The notes under the pieces are model-generated. The model was not told the DNA's origin, ran no database searches, and saw nothing but the letters and a program-made list of their open reading frames with translations. This document shows positions 30,204 to 38,054 of a stretch of 64,000 nucleotides of DNA, one piece after another; position 1 is the stretch's first letter, and the number at the start of each line of letters is the position of its first letter. Both the position numbers and the translations under genes were made by a program. This stretch comes from Bacillus paramycoides (GTDB lineage: Bacteria > Bacillota > Bacilli > Bacillales > Bacillaceae_G), in NCBI RefSeq assembly GCF_001884235.1, contig NZ_MAOI01000070.1:59917-123916 (forward strand), given 5' to 3'.

Positions 30204-30419
30204 ATGAACATCCAAGAAGCCACTAAATTGGCAATAAAGCAAAATAGATATATTTCGCGAGTACATTTTATAAACACCTTTAGGGTCAAACTTAAACCAA
30301 CAAATACGTATGATTTATGCAAAACTTATTCTTTAAATCCTGGTGAAGTTGAGCCACGCAGGGCATGGAGTCCACGAGCAGATGATCTAATTGCTGATGA
30401 TTGGATAGTTATTGATTAG
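30204..30419 (+). CDS. Tad2-like (DUF2829) protein, putative anti-Thoeris
   Basis: 71-residue protein starting MNIQEATKLAIKQNRYISR and ending with the pattern RAWSPRADDLIADDWIVID. The N-terminal EAxxxAxxxN/G segment and the W-x-P-x-x-x-D-x-x-A-x-D-W end are the hallmarks of DUF2829, the family that includes Tad2, a phage protein that sequesters the cyclic ADP-ribose signal of Thoeris defence. GAGGTGGG sets ATG 30204, and a GTG 15 nt upstream overlaps this RBS. It lies in the early operon, where anti-defence genes are expected. Function is inferred from family likeness. Confidence 0.7.
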   Translation: MNIQEATKLAIKQNRYISRVHFINTFRVKLKPTNTYDLCKTYSLNPGEVEPRRAWSPRADDLIADDWIVID

Positions 30420-30715
30420 GGCATCCAAGATTTTATCTCTTTAGCAGCTTTGTATCCTTTTTTTAGAAGAGTATTTTCTTCATAATACGCAATTCCTGCT
30501 GAAAGTAAAGTAGTCATATAAGCAATACTGTCTGCTTCATATATAGATACAAAACCTTCCTCTTGTAAATGAAATAAAGCTTTTGAAATTGATTTGTCAG
30601 TTTCATCAGGACATAGTTCCTGGAATCTTTCGAAAGAAAATATTTCAGTTTCGTGTTTTTTATACTCAGTCGTCATGTATTTAAATAGTATTTCGGATAG
30701 TTTAATCATTTTCAT
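30416..30715 (-). CDS. Hypothetical winged-helix-like protein
   Basis: 99 residues, antisense to the early operon and overlapping the end of the Tad2-like gene by 4 nt. RBS GGGAGGTG precedes ATG 30715. The sequence FSFERFQELCPDETDKSISKALFHLQEEGFVSIYEAD reads like a winged-helix DNA-binding domain. Being on the repressor strand, it may be expressed in the lysogen. Confidence 0.65.
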   Translation of the reverse strand: MKMIKLSEILFKYMTTEYKKHETEIFSFERFQELCPDETDKSISKALFHLQEEGFVSIYEADSIAYMTTLLSAGIAYYEENTLLKKGYKAAKEIKSWMP

Positions 30716-30782
30716 ATAGTACACCTCCCTTCAAGGAAGATTATACCAAAATAATAGGTTTTTAAATATTTTTATAGAAATA

Positions 30783-30878
30783 GACAAGCCACTGTGCTTG
30801 TCGTTATGACCAGAAAGGGATTGTTCCTCACATCCCCCTACAATGTTCCTTTCTGGTTGTAACGATGCGTACAGCATC
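30783..30878 (+). ncRNA. Structured intergenic RNA element, copy 2
   Basis: Near-identical to the element at 30081-30175: GACAAGC hairpin, the same long CGTTATGACCAGAAAGG / CCTTTCTGGTTGTAACG stem, then a terminal stem GATGC...GCATC replacing GATGT...ACATT. The loops differ (for example CATCCCCC against CATACCTC). It lies about 14 nt before the RBS of the next gene. Confidence 0.65.
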
Positions 30879-30905
30879 AATTCAAATAGAAAGGAGATGT
30901 AATTC

Positions 30906-31190
30906 ATGACACATAAATGTGATCGTCTTCATGATCTAGTTCTTCCAGGAGACTTTTCATTCGCGAATAAACTTCATAACTGTATGGTTGCATGTATTCA
31001 TAACATGTTTAATGCAGAATCAACCGAAGAATCAAATCGCTGGGAAGAAGAACTGGAGCGATGTATGAAAGAATTTAAAATGCTTCGTGATACAAAAGAA
31101 GAACATGAGGTATCGAAGAGTTATCGTGTAGTGATTAAAGATTTAAGAGCAAGAGGAGTTAACGCCTCATTAGTAACACGTATAAAATAA
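30906..31190 (+). CDS. Hypothetical early protein
   Basis: 94-residue protein (MTHKCDRLHDLVLPGDFSFA), mostly helical, with four cysteines that are not in a zinc-knuckle arrangement. RBS AAAGGAGATG. No family recognised. It is preceded by copy 2 of the structured element and followed by an imperfect-run hairpin (ATCTATCACT / AGTGATAGAT at 31193-31221) without a T tract. Confidence 0.65.
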   Translation: MTHKCDRLHDLVLPGDFSFANKLHNCMVACIHNMFNAESTEESNRWEEELERCMKEFKMLRDTKEEHEVSKSYRVVIKDLRARGVNASLVTRIK

Positions 31191-31290
31191 AAAATCTATC
31201 ACTTGGCAGAGTGATAGATAAATGGTTTTGCAAATGATCTTAGGATTAATTATATCAAATTAGCATTCGTATAACAACGGAGTGTGCTGC

Positions 31291-31467
31291 ATGCTTTTAG
31301 ACAAATCATTACATAGAGTGTTGCTGAACCCTAAGGTATTTCAGCAAGCGACCTCAGAGCAACACCTAATTTACTTAGTAAACCAATATCTCAAAATAGG
31401 ATACAAGAATTATCGCTTATTACGTGTAGAGGACGGATTCGCGATATGTAAACGGGAGGATGAATAA
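31291..31467 (+). CDS. Small hypothetical early protein
   Basis: 58 residues from ATG 31291 (CGGAG 8 nt upstream), MLLDKSLHRVLLNPKVFQQA, ending near the start of the DnaD-like gene with no gap. No family recognised. The tight coupling suggests a role in or around replication. Confidence 0.6.
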   Translation: MLLDKSLHRVLLNPKVFQQATSEQHLIYLVNQYLKIGYKNYRLLRVEDGFAICKREDE

Positions 31468-31468
31468 T

Positions 31469-32419
31469 ATGGCAGTTTATAGACCAGTACATGTTTCATT
31501 TTGGCAGGATTCATTTGTTTTAGATCTTACACCGGAGGAAAAATATTTCTACTTATATTTGATGACAAACAGTAAGACGTCTCAATCAGGAATCTATGAG
31601 CTTCCACTTCGTATCATTGAAACTGATACAGGGTACAACCGAGAAACTGTTATGAAACTATTAGAACGCTTTGCAGAGTACGGGAAAATTAATTACAACC
31701 AAAAAACAAAAGAGCTGTTCTTAATCAACTGGTTAAAATTCAATCCGATTAAAAATGTGAACATTGAAAAGTGTGTATTAAAAGAAATTCAATCTGTGAA
31801 GGACCAGGATTTTTTAGTTGATTTCTATGAAACTTGCTTGGAATTAGAAGTGCAACAAGACTTTAAGATTCCAAGAATTAAGGAGTATTTATTAGTACGT
31901 TTGGAGGGGCTTATAAGGGGCTTCCAAGACCCTAGCAAGGAAGAAGAAAAAGAAAAAGAAGAAGAAAAAGAACAACAACAAGAAGAACGCGCAGGCGCGG
32001 AAGAAGTTGTTGAGGTTAATCCAATTTCTTTTTACGAGCAGAACTTCGGATTCATTACACCTTTTATCGCAGATGGTATTCACGCTTGGATAGAGGATTT
32101 AAATGCAGAGCTAGTTGTAAAAGCTATGGAGATTGCTTTAGAGAAAAATACGAGAAACATGTCCTACGTAAATACGATTTTACGAGATTGGCATCTTAAA
32201 GGATTGAAAACAGTAGCAGATGTTGAAGCAGCTGATAAAGAATTTCGTACTCAACGATTAGCAAAGGCTCAACAACCGACGCAAACTTCTTATCAACAAA
32301 AAGGCTTATCAGAATCTACTAAGAACGTAATACAGCAGCAACAATCATGGGAGAAAAACATTCCAACGGATGAAGAACTTGCAGCACTTAATCAACAAAA
32401 TGGGTGGATGGTTCAATGA
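31469..32419 (+). CDS. DnaD-like replication initiation protein
   Basis: 316-residue phage replisome organiser. The N-terminal winged-helix part (VSFWQDSFVLDLTPEEKYFYLYLMTN) is typical of phage replication organisers. A Glu/Lys/Gln-rich linker (about residues 152-175) precedes a C-terminal DnaD domain (FYEQNFGFITPFIADGIHAWI...YVNTILRDWHLKGLKT). GGGAGG 8 nt upstream selects ATG 31469 over ATG 31460. It should open the phage origin and load the helicase encoded next. Confidence 0.88.
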   Translation: MAVYRPVHVSFWQDSFVLDLTPEEKYFYLYLMTNSKTSQSGIYELPLRIIETDTGYNRETVMKLLERFAEYGKINYNQKTKELFLINWLKFNPIKNVNIEKCVLKEIQSVKDQDFLVDFYETCLELEVQQDFKIPRIKEYLLVRLEGLIRGFQDPSKEEEKEKEEEKEQQQEERAGAEEVVEVNPISFYEQNFGFITPFIADGIHAWIEDLNAELVVKAMEIALEKNTRNMSYVNTILRDWHLKGLKTVADVEAADKEFRTQRLAKAQQPTQTSYQQKGLSESTKNVIQQQQSWEKNIPTDEELAALNQQNGWMVQ

Positions 32420-33738
32420 GTAACGATATGATTCGTAACGCAGAAGCTGAACAAAGTGTTTTAGGTAGCATTATCCAAGAAGGCGATTTAATTAAAGATT
32501 GCCAGCTAAAAACAAAACAGTTTTCTTTACCAACACATCAAGTGATTTTTAAAGCGATGAGAGAATTAGAGGATGCTGAGGTTCCAATAGACCTTGTTGC
32601 TCTCATGGGGAAATTCGATGAAAGCTTTATGAATCAAATTGGTGGAATTGAATTCTTTGTAAACCTGACAGAAGTTGTAACAACAACTAAAAACTTCTCG
32701 TATCATGAAGGTTTAGTGATTGAAGCTTGGAAGATGCGACATGCTCAAGAGGTTGCTGGCAACTTATATAATCGTCTTCAGCATGAAAGAGATATAAGTG
32801 CTATTAGTACATCGATTGATGAACTAAGCGCTATTGAAGAAACAGGTTATTCAGATGAATTTAATCTAAAGCAAACCCTAGTTGATCTGTATAAGAACAT
32901 GCAAATTGATGTAGGAGATTTAACCGGTATACCAACTGGTTATGACGACTTAAACAGAATGACAGCAGGACTACAAGAAGGTGATTTAATTATTGTCGGT
33001 GCCCGTCCTTCGATGGGGAAAACAGCATTTGTATTAAACATTGCTTTCCATGCAGCGAGTGCTCATACAGCAACAGGCGTCTTTTCGCTAGAGATGGGAG
33101 AAGAACAGTTGCTTAAGCGGATGATTTCAAGTACTGGAAATATAGATGCTACGAAATTAAAGAATCCTAAAAAACTATGTAATTTAAAGGATTGGGAAAA
33201 GATTAGTCAGGCAATGGGGTTAATTAATGATTTGCCATTAGAAATTTACGATAAAGCAAATGTAACGATGCAAGAGGTTTACGCAAAGGCTAGGAAACTA
33301 AAGCGCAAATACCCAGACAAAAAGGTGCTAGTCGCAATTGATTACTTGCAGCTTATTGTAGGTGATCCAAAGCACAAAGGAAACCGCATGCAAGAGATTG
33401 GTGAGATTAGTCGTAAGCTAAAACTTATGGCAAGAGAGCTAAATGTATGTGTGGTTGCATTATCACAATTAAGTCGTGCTGTGGAGAGCAGGCAAGATAA
33501 GAGACCGTTACTATCAGACTTACGTGAGAATGGTCAAATTGAGCAAGATGCAGATTTAATCGCATTCTTATATCGCGAAGATTATTACGACCGTGAAACA
33601 GAAAATAAAAATATAACGGAAATTATTTTAGCGAAACAGAGAAACGGTCCAGTTGGTGTTGTTGAACTAGCATTCATTAAAGAATTTAGTAAGTTTGTAA
33701 ATTTAGACCGAAAGCTTTGTCATCAACAGGAGGCTTAA
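32416..33738 (+). CDS. Replicative DNA helicase, DnaB family
   Basis: 440-residue RecA-fold helicase. The N-terminal domain begins IRNAEAEQSVLGSIIQEG. The Walker A motif GARPSMGKTAF is near residue 195, Walker B (VLVAIDYLQLI) and the DnaB motif 4 (LSQLSRAVESRQDKRPLLSDLRENG) follow. The ATG overlaps the stop of the DnaD-like gene (ATGA), showing coupling. It supplies the phage its own helicase. Confidence 0.95.
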   Translation: MSNDMIRNAEAEQSVLGSIIQEGDLIKDCQLKTKQFSLPTHQVIFKAMRELEDAEVPIDLVALMGKFDESFMNQIGGIEFFVNLTEVVTTTKNFSYHEGLVIEAWKMRHAQEVAGNLYNRLQHERDISAISTSIDELSAIEETGYSDEFNLKQTLVDLYKNMQIDVGDLTGIPTGYDDLNRMTAGLQEGDLIIVGARPSMGKTAFVLNIAFHAASAHTATGVFSLEMGEEQLLKRMISSTGNIDATKLKNPKKLCNLKDWEKISQAMGLINDLPLEIYDKANVTMQEVYAKARKLKRKYPDKKVLVAIDYLQLIVGDPKHKGNRMQEIGEISRKLKLMARELNVCVVALSQLSRAVESRQDKRPLLSDLRENGQIEQDADLIAFLYREDYYDRETENKNITEIILAKQRNGPVGVVELAFIKEFSKFVNLDRKLCHQQEA

Positions 33739-33740
33739 TT

Positions 33741-33920
33741 ATGTTGTTACGTCAGGAAGTAGAACGTAGAAAACTAGCAATTATTCGTAAATTATTGGGA
33801 TTGGGATTATCAGAAATTAACGGACAAACATTAGATCAACTAACGTTAACGCAGCTTGAAGGAATTTTATTTGTGAGCTTACAGGTATTGGAGGAAAAAA
33901 AACAATGCCAAAGCAATTAA
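33741..33920 (+). CDS. Small hypothetical phage protein
   Basis: 59 residues from ATG 33741, preceded by ACAGGAGG, MLLRQEVERRKLAIIRKLLG. Helical, probably a short coiled coil similar to Fur-regulated-basic-like or spore-type small phage peptides, but I cannot name a family. It overlaps the next gene by 16 nt. Confidence 0.6.
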   Translation: MLLRQEVERRKLAIIRKLLGLGLSEINGQTLDQLTLTQLEGILFVSLQVLEEKKQCQSN

Positions 33921-34267
33921 CAATTTTTGACGTGGAACCAGTTGTATCATTTGATCCTGAGAAGGCTCACATTCACCGTTTGAATTCAAAATTACGGTAT
34001 GCAGATGTGGTTGTGCAAATACCACGCCAAGCAAAGGCGATTGACGAATTAAAACCAGCGACAGCGCCAGATGATCGTTACGAATTATTTGAGGATTATA
34101 CAATTGGGATTTGGCGTTATAAGCGAGTGGAGGATAAACAGTTTGATTGGGAAGAAGCTGAAGAGATATGTAAGCGAGCAAGGGATAGCAAAGAGCCGAT
34201 TCCAATACGGCTGCATTTATCACTTGAACAATCATTTGTTCCAGAAAATGTTGTGCGATATTTGTAG
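33905..34267 (+). CDS. Hypothetical early phage protein
   Basis: 120 residues, MPKQLTIFDVEPVVSFDPEK, preceded by GGAGG. It has a predicted central beta-rich part (DDRYELFEDYTIGIWRYKRVE). No family recognised. It ends the helicase-linked gene group. Confidence 0.65.
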   Translation: MPKQLTIFDVEPVVSFDPEKAHIHRLNSKLRYADVVVQIPRQAKAIDELKPATAPDDRYELFEDYTIGIWRYKRVEDKQFDWEEAEEICKRARDSKEPIPIRLHLSLEQSFVPENVVRYL

Positions 34268-34340
34268 TCAAACAAAAAAGCCGAGATTGCTCCCGACATA
34301 ATTATTCGACAAAGTAATTATAACATAACTAGGAGTGGTC

Positions 34341-34535
34341 ATGGTGGCAGTTATCACTGAAAATGTTGCAAAAATGAAAGCTGAAATTTCTTTAGTAGGA
34401 AATATGATTTACGTTGTGAAAGATGGACAGGTTTATTCGATTGAACCACCAGATACTGGGCATGGTGAGCAATCTTTTGTATATAAATCTGGGAAAGTAA
34501 TTCGTATAGATGAGCGGAAAACGCAGTTAATTTAA
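34341..34535 (+). CDS. DUF3954-like phage protein
   Basis: 64-residue protein with the pattern KAEISLVGNMIYVVKDGQVYSIEPPDTGHGEQ (positions about 12-44), which resembles DUF3954 proteins of Bacillus phages. AGGAG at 34331-34335 points to ATG 34341. Function of the family is unknown. It closes the early operon. Confidence 0.65.
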   Translation: MVAVITENVAKMKAEISLVGNMIYVVKDGQVYSIEPPDTGHGEQSFVYKSGKVIRIDERKTQLI

Positions 34536-34975
34536 TACATTATTAAGCTTCGCCACAAGTGGCGAAATATAATCACAATAACATTCTTTCCTAACGAATT
34601 GGGAAAGGGTGATATATAATTTGAATTTTATAGAAAAGGAGATGTGAAATGTGAAGGGGGTAAAAAATTAAATATGTTGGAGAAAAAGTGGGAATTACTG
34701 TAGTTAGAAGAAACGTTAGAGAATATTAAAGGTCTAATTCCTTAGAAATTTCACTTTATGTAAATTAGATCAAGATTTTGATAAATACAAATCATGATTC
34801 GATTTGTATTAGAAGCATTTTTACAGGTAGTAGGGAGTTATTTATTTTATATAGAAATGCAGGTATATAAAAAGTCTAATTGATGAGAAGTATAAATATC
34901 AATAATAAAAAGGACGAGGTGTTGTGCCTCATCCTTCCTTGATAAGTGTTATCGATAATATGATTTTAAAGCGAT
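34536..34975. other. Gene-poor stretch with a hairpin and a broken short ORF
   Basis: A hairpin TTCGCCACaaGTGGCGAA at 34553-34570 may end the early operon. Around 34674 a short ORF (MLEKKWELL) ends in TAG but continues in the same frame as LEETLENIKGLIP before the next stop, looking like a small gene broken by a nonsense change. The rest is AT-rich with no gene that I can support. The last part is the convergent end of the RES gene. Confidence 0.4.
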
Positions 34976-36190
34976 TTAAGAAAAATCATAGTTTGAGATA
35001 AAATTGAATTCTTTAGTTATTGTACTTATACTAAATGTTTCAGAGTTTGAGGTAAAGAAAGCATAATTGTAGTAATCTAAACCATTAGCTCCTTTATATT
35101 TTACACCATCAAATCCAATCTCAATACAGCAAATTGCAATAAAGTTAGTAATTAAATATCCTTTTCTAACATTTGTGCTTTCTTCGCTTTCTGATGATAA
35201 AAAGCCTTCGAATCCATTGAATATTTCATCAATATCTAATAAATTCAGGACCTTACAATTAGTAAAAGTAGCTACATCTGTAACTTCGTTTTTCTTGGGT
35301 TCTATTTCATATGGAATACCCTTTATATCATCCGTACAATATAATACTGAAATGCCTACTGGGTTATATCTACCATGTGAGGTTTCGCCTTTTGGAGGAT
35401 TCCACATTGCATCAGAAGTGTAATTCTTCTTATCTTTACCTCTATTTCGACCTCGAAATAACTCCACGCCAATTTGTAATTTAAAATAGTCTTTTTGTAA
35501 ATAAATGTTTTCCAGTGTTTTATATAGTTCTCTACCAAGGGCGTGCTTATAAGCTAATAGGGGCTTTTCAAACAAATAATCCCTGAATTCTGAGAATTTT
35601 GATGCGTCAATATCAATATTATATTTCTTGGCAATTTCAATAAAGGCTTGTTCATCAAATCCCCAAAAGGAATCAATTTCTTCACTTGTATATACTTTAT
35701 CCAGCAGCTCGAAATTCCCATTGTCTGGATCTCTTGGATCACGACCTGTTCCATAATTACATTTTGGACAAACTAAGCTCTCTAATACTAAATCAAAATA
35801 TTTTTCTGTAACACCATTTTCAGTTAAAAAATCATATAAATCTTCACCTGCATTATTGATATGGCTAATATCCTCTTTCTCGGCAACATAAAGTAAAGTT
35901 TCTATTTCTTGCCCTGTAGAACAATGAGAACAGTAATCGAATTTTTCAGAAAGAAGTTCTCCTATTTTTTCCGAAACTATTCTTATTATCTCTTCCTTCT
36001 CCGTTGCACAATTAATATAGAATTCAGTTGGGGACAATTCATCGCCACAATCTTCACAATAGTATTCACCTTCTTCCGCATATCCAACAATATAGACAGG
36101 AGGAGTTTCGTTTAATTCATCTATATCTAAATTTATTATTTCTAATCCTTCGTCTAAACCACAACATCTTGAACAAATTACTTCATTCAT
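34976..36190 (-). CDS. RES-domain protein with N-terminal CxxC repeats
   Basis: 404 residues on the minus strand. The N-terminal half has four CxxC pairs (residues 6-9, 45-48, 87-90, 141-144), suggesting two zinc-binding modules. The C-terminal part is a RES domain: LFRGRNRG near residue 247, MWNPP and GRYNPVGISVLYCTDD, YEIEP near 297, then VATFTNCKVLNLLDID. RES proteins such as MbcT are NAD+-degrading toxins. GAGGTG points to ATG 36190. There is no obvious Xre/MbcA antitoxin beside it. It stands alone against the direction of flanking genes, like a lysogen-expressed accessory (moron) gene. Confidence 0.8.
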   Translation of the reverse strand: MNEVICSRCCGLDEGLEIINLDIDELNETPPVYIVGYAEEGEYYCEDCGDELSPTEFYINCATEKEEIIRIVSEKIGELLSEKFDYCSHCSTGQEIETLLYVAEKEDISHINNAGEDLYDFLTENGVTEKYFDLVLESLVCPKCNYGTGRDPRDPDNGNFELLDKVYTSEEIDSFWGFDEQAFIEIAKKYNIDIDASKFSEFRDYLFEKPLLAYKHALGRELYKTLENIYLQKDYFKLQIGVELFRGRNRGKDKKNYTSDAMWNPPKGETSHGRYNPVGISVLYCTDDIKGIPYEIEPKKNEVTDVATFTNCKVLNLLDIDEIFNGFEGFLSSESEESTNVRKGYLITNFIAICCIEIGFDGVKYKGANGLDYYNYAFFTSNSETFSISTITKEFNFISNYDFS

Positions 36191-36522
36191 AGTTTTCACC
36201 TCTTCTTATAAATTTTTTGACGTTCATAAATTCTTAAAATAAAAAATGTTTTACTTTGTCTTCTTTAAGTCCACACTGCAACTAGTCTAGAATAAATATA
36301 TATAATCACCAGTGTTTACATGTTTAACCATCGTTATATACCGGAATTCTTATTATATAACGAAAAAATAGATTAAGATGAGTATTTTACAAAAAATCCT
36401 TTGATTTAGAAGTTGTATTTTAAAGTACGAAAGAAATAATGAAGATTTAAAGAAGAAATGATAATATTATTACTAGAACATAGTTGTACCAAAACTCTAT
36501 TTTCTACAAAGGGGATGAAATA
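36191..36522. other. Divergent intergenic region
   Basis: About 330 nt of AT-rich sequence between the divergent RES gene and the next plus-strand gene. TTGACG at 36219-36224 has only a weak TAAAAA 17 nt downstream. I see no convincing promoter pair, repeat or small gene in it, though promoters for both directions must lie here. Confidence 0.3.
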
Positions 36523-36804
36523 ATGAAAAAATTAACCGACATCATTTCATTAAAACATATTGAGGATGTAGAAAATCCAAAATTTCAATATAGTATTTGT
36601 ATTCACACTAAGAGAGATATTCAACTTAATCAGCAACTGAATTCTCTTGAATCTAAACAAGAAGAAACGATTCAGCATGAACTAGTTAAATTTATTGAAA
36701 ATCCAATTAATGGGGAAGAATTTCTTATAGTAGGTAAAGAAGCTATTAAGGTCGAAGAAATAATATATATAAAAGTAGATTCATATACATACATCGGATT
36801 TTGA
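36523..36804 (+). CDS. Hypothetical phage protein
   Basis: 93 residues from ATG 36523 (RBS AAAGGGGATG), MKKLTDIISLKHIEDVENPK. Predicted mixed alpha/beta, no recognised family. It stands between the divergent RES gene and the strong terminator before arpU. Confidence 0.6.
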   Translation: MKKLTDIISLKHIEDVENPKFQYSICIHTKRDIQLNQQLNSLESKQEETIQHELVKFIENPINGEEFLIVGKEAIKVEEIIYIKVDSYTYIGF

Positions 36805-36907
36805 TCGGATAAATGATTTATAATTTATATAATCTTGTAAAAGGCGAAAAAACGTAAGAAAATGATATAATAATAGCAATTAAACATTTAGTCTTACTGG
36901 AAGAACC

Positions 36908-36979
36908 AGCGGACATCGAACTATAAAGAGCATTAGTGATATTGCTCTGTAGTTTGGTGTCCGCTTTTTTGTTTTTTTA
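36908..36979 (+). terminator. Very strong terminator-like hairpin before arpU
   Basis: A stem of about 22 bp (AGCGGACA...GAGC at 36908-36931 pairing with GCTCTGTAG...GTCCGCT at 36944-36965) with a 12-nt loop, followed by two runs of T. It lies only about 25 nt before the arpU RBS, so it separates early from late-control genes. Confidence 0.85.
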
Positions 36980-37007
36980 ACAAAATAGATAAGGGGTGTT
37001 TTTATAT

Positions 37008-37478
37008 ATGACGCAATTAACTTTCCTACCTAAAATTGATCGCAAAGCAACACAGGCTCGTTTGGAAGAGATTCTTGAAAATGTTCGTATTTATAGAAAA
37101 TTTGGGATGATTAGAAATGAGATGAAGGTTACAGCCTCTTGTGAGGCAAGATATCACGGTCCAACAAACATAGTAGGAAAGCCAGCTGAAGATGTTGCTT
37201 TAGCAAATGTTGCAATGAGTGAAAGAGAATTAAAATTACAACGTTTATCTTTTCAAATTGATAAAGCGTTAAGTCGATTTAGTAAAAATCAACGAGACAT
37301 CATTGTAAAACGCTATTTGGAAGATGAGGAAGTCTTTGATTATATGGTTTATAACGATATTGGTATGAGTGAACGTACATATAGAAGAAATAAATCTAAT
37401 GCTTTTTATAAACTAGCTTTCGCTCTTAGATTAGAAGTATATGAGACAGAAGAGCAGAATAGGAGGGAGAATCTATGA
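37008..37478 (+). CDS. ArpU-family phage transcriptional regulator
   Basis: 156-residue sigma-70-region-4-like protein. The C-terminal half has the ArpU pattern FSKNQRDIIVKRYLEDEEVFDYMVYNDIGMSERTYRRNKSNAFYKLAFAL. This family is linked to activation of late genes in Gram-positive phages. AAGGGGTG selects ATG 37008. The stop overlaps the next gene by 4 nt. Confidence 0.88.
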   Translation: MTQLTFLPKIDRKATQARLEEILENVRIYRKFGMIRNEMKVTASCEARYHGPTNIVGKPAEDVALANVAMSERELKLQRLSFQIDKALSRFSKNQRDIIVKRYLEDEEVFDYMVYNDIGMSERTYRRNKSNAFYKLAFALRLEVYETEEQNRRENL

Positions 37479-38017
37479 ACTTTGTCCAACCTATTCGTGA
37501 TCCAGAGCAAATACAACATATTAAAGAATACCTAAAGGAAAACAATGAACGTAATTATATTTTGTTTGTGATGGGAATTAATACAGGGTTGCGTATAAGT
37601 GATATTCTAAAGCTTAAAATAGGTGATTTAAAGGGTAGTCATATTTCAATGAGAGAAAAGAAAACGGGTAAACAGAAACGTATTCAATTGACACCAGCAT
37701 TAAAAAGAGAATTACGTTGGTATATTGACGAAAGAGAAGACAAGGAGTATTTGATTAAAAGTCGTGAGGGCAAGAATAGGCCAATTGGGCGTAGTATGGC
37801 TTATAAAATACTTAGAAGCACGGCAGAAAAGTTTGGTTTAGACGAAATAGGAACACATACACTCCGTAAGACATTTGGGTATCATATGTACATGCAGACA
37901 AAGAATATAGCCTTGCTAATGGAGATATTTAATCATTCATCGGAACGAGTAACACTAAGATATATAGGTGTTAATCAAGATGCAATGGACAAAGCGATGA
38001 CTAGATTTAAAATTTAA
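37475..38017 (+). CDS. Small tyrosine recombinase/integrase-like protein
   Basis: 180 residues, the catalytic domain of the phage integrase family only. The active-site set is visible: Arg40 (NTGLRISD), Lys near 63, His128-x-x-Arg131 (HTLRK), His154 (FNHSS) and Tyr163 (LRYIGV). It lacks the N-terminal arm-binding and core-binding domains of lambda-type integrases. Since a serine recombinase flanks the attachment site, this is probably not the integrase. It is coupled to arpU and may resolve multimers or act in packaging or late control. Confidence 0.85.
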   Translation: MNFVQPIRDPEQIQHIKEYLKENNERNYILFVMGINTGLRISDILKLKIGDLKGSHISMREKKTGKQKRIQLTPALKRELRWYIDEREDKEYLIKSREGKNRPIGRSMAYKILRSTAEKFGLDEIGTHTLRKTFGYHMYMQTKNIALLMEIFNHSSERVTLRYIGVNQDAMDKAMTRFKI

Positions 38018-38050
38018 AGAGCTCAGACTAAAAATCTGAGCTCTTTAAAT
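38012..38050. terminator. Perfect bidirectional terminator
   Basis: Sixteen-base perfect stem (ATTTAAAGAGCTCAGA and its complement) with a 7-nt loop, lying between two convergent genes and overlapping the recombinase stop codon. A-rich and T-rich ends allow action in both directions. Confidence 0.8.
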
Positions 38051-38054
38051 TTTA

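Noticed and set aside
37475-38017. This recombinase as the prophage integrase
   Set aside because: It is 13 kb from the attachment junction and lacks arm-binding domains, whereas the serine recombinase abuts the junction.
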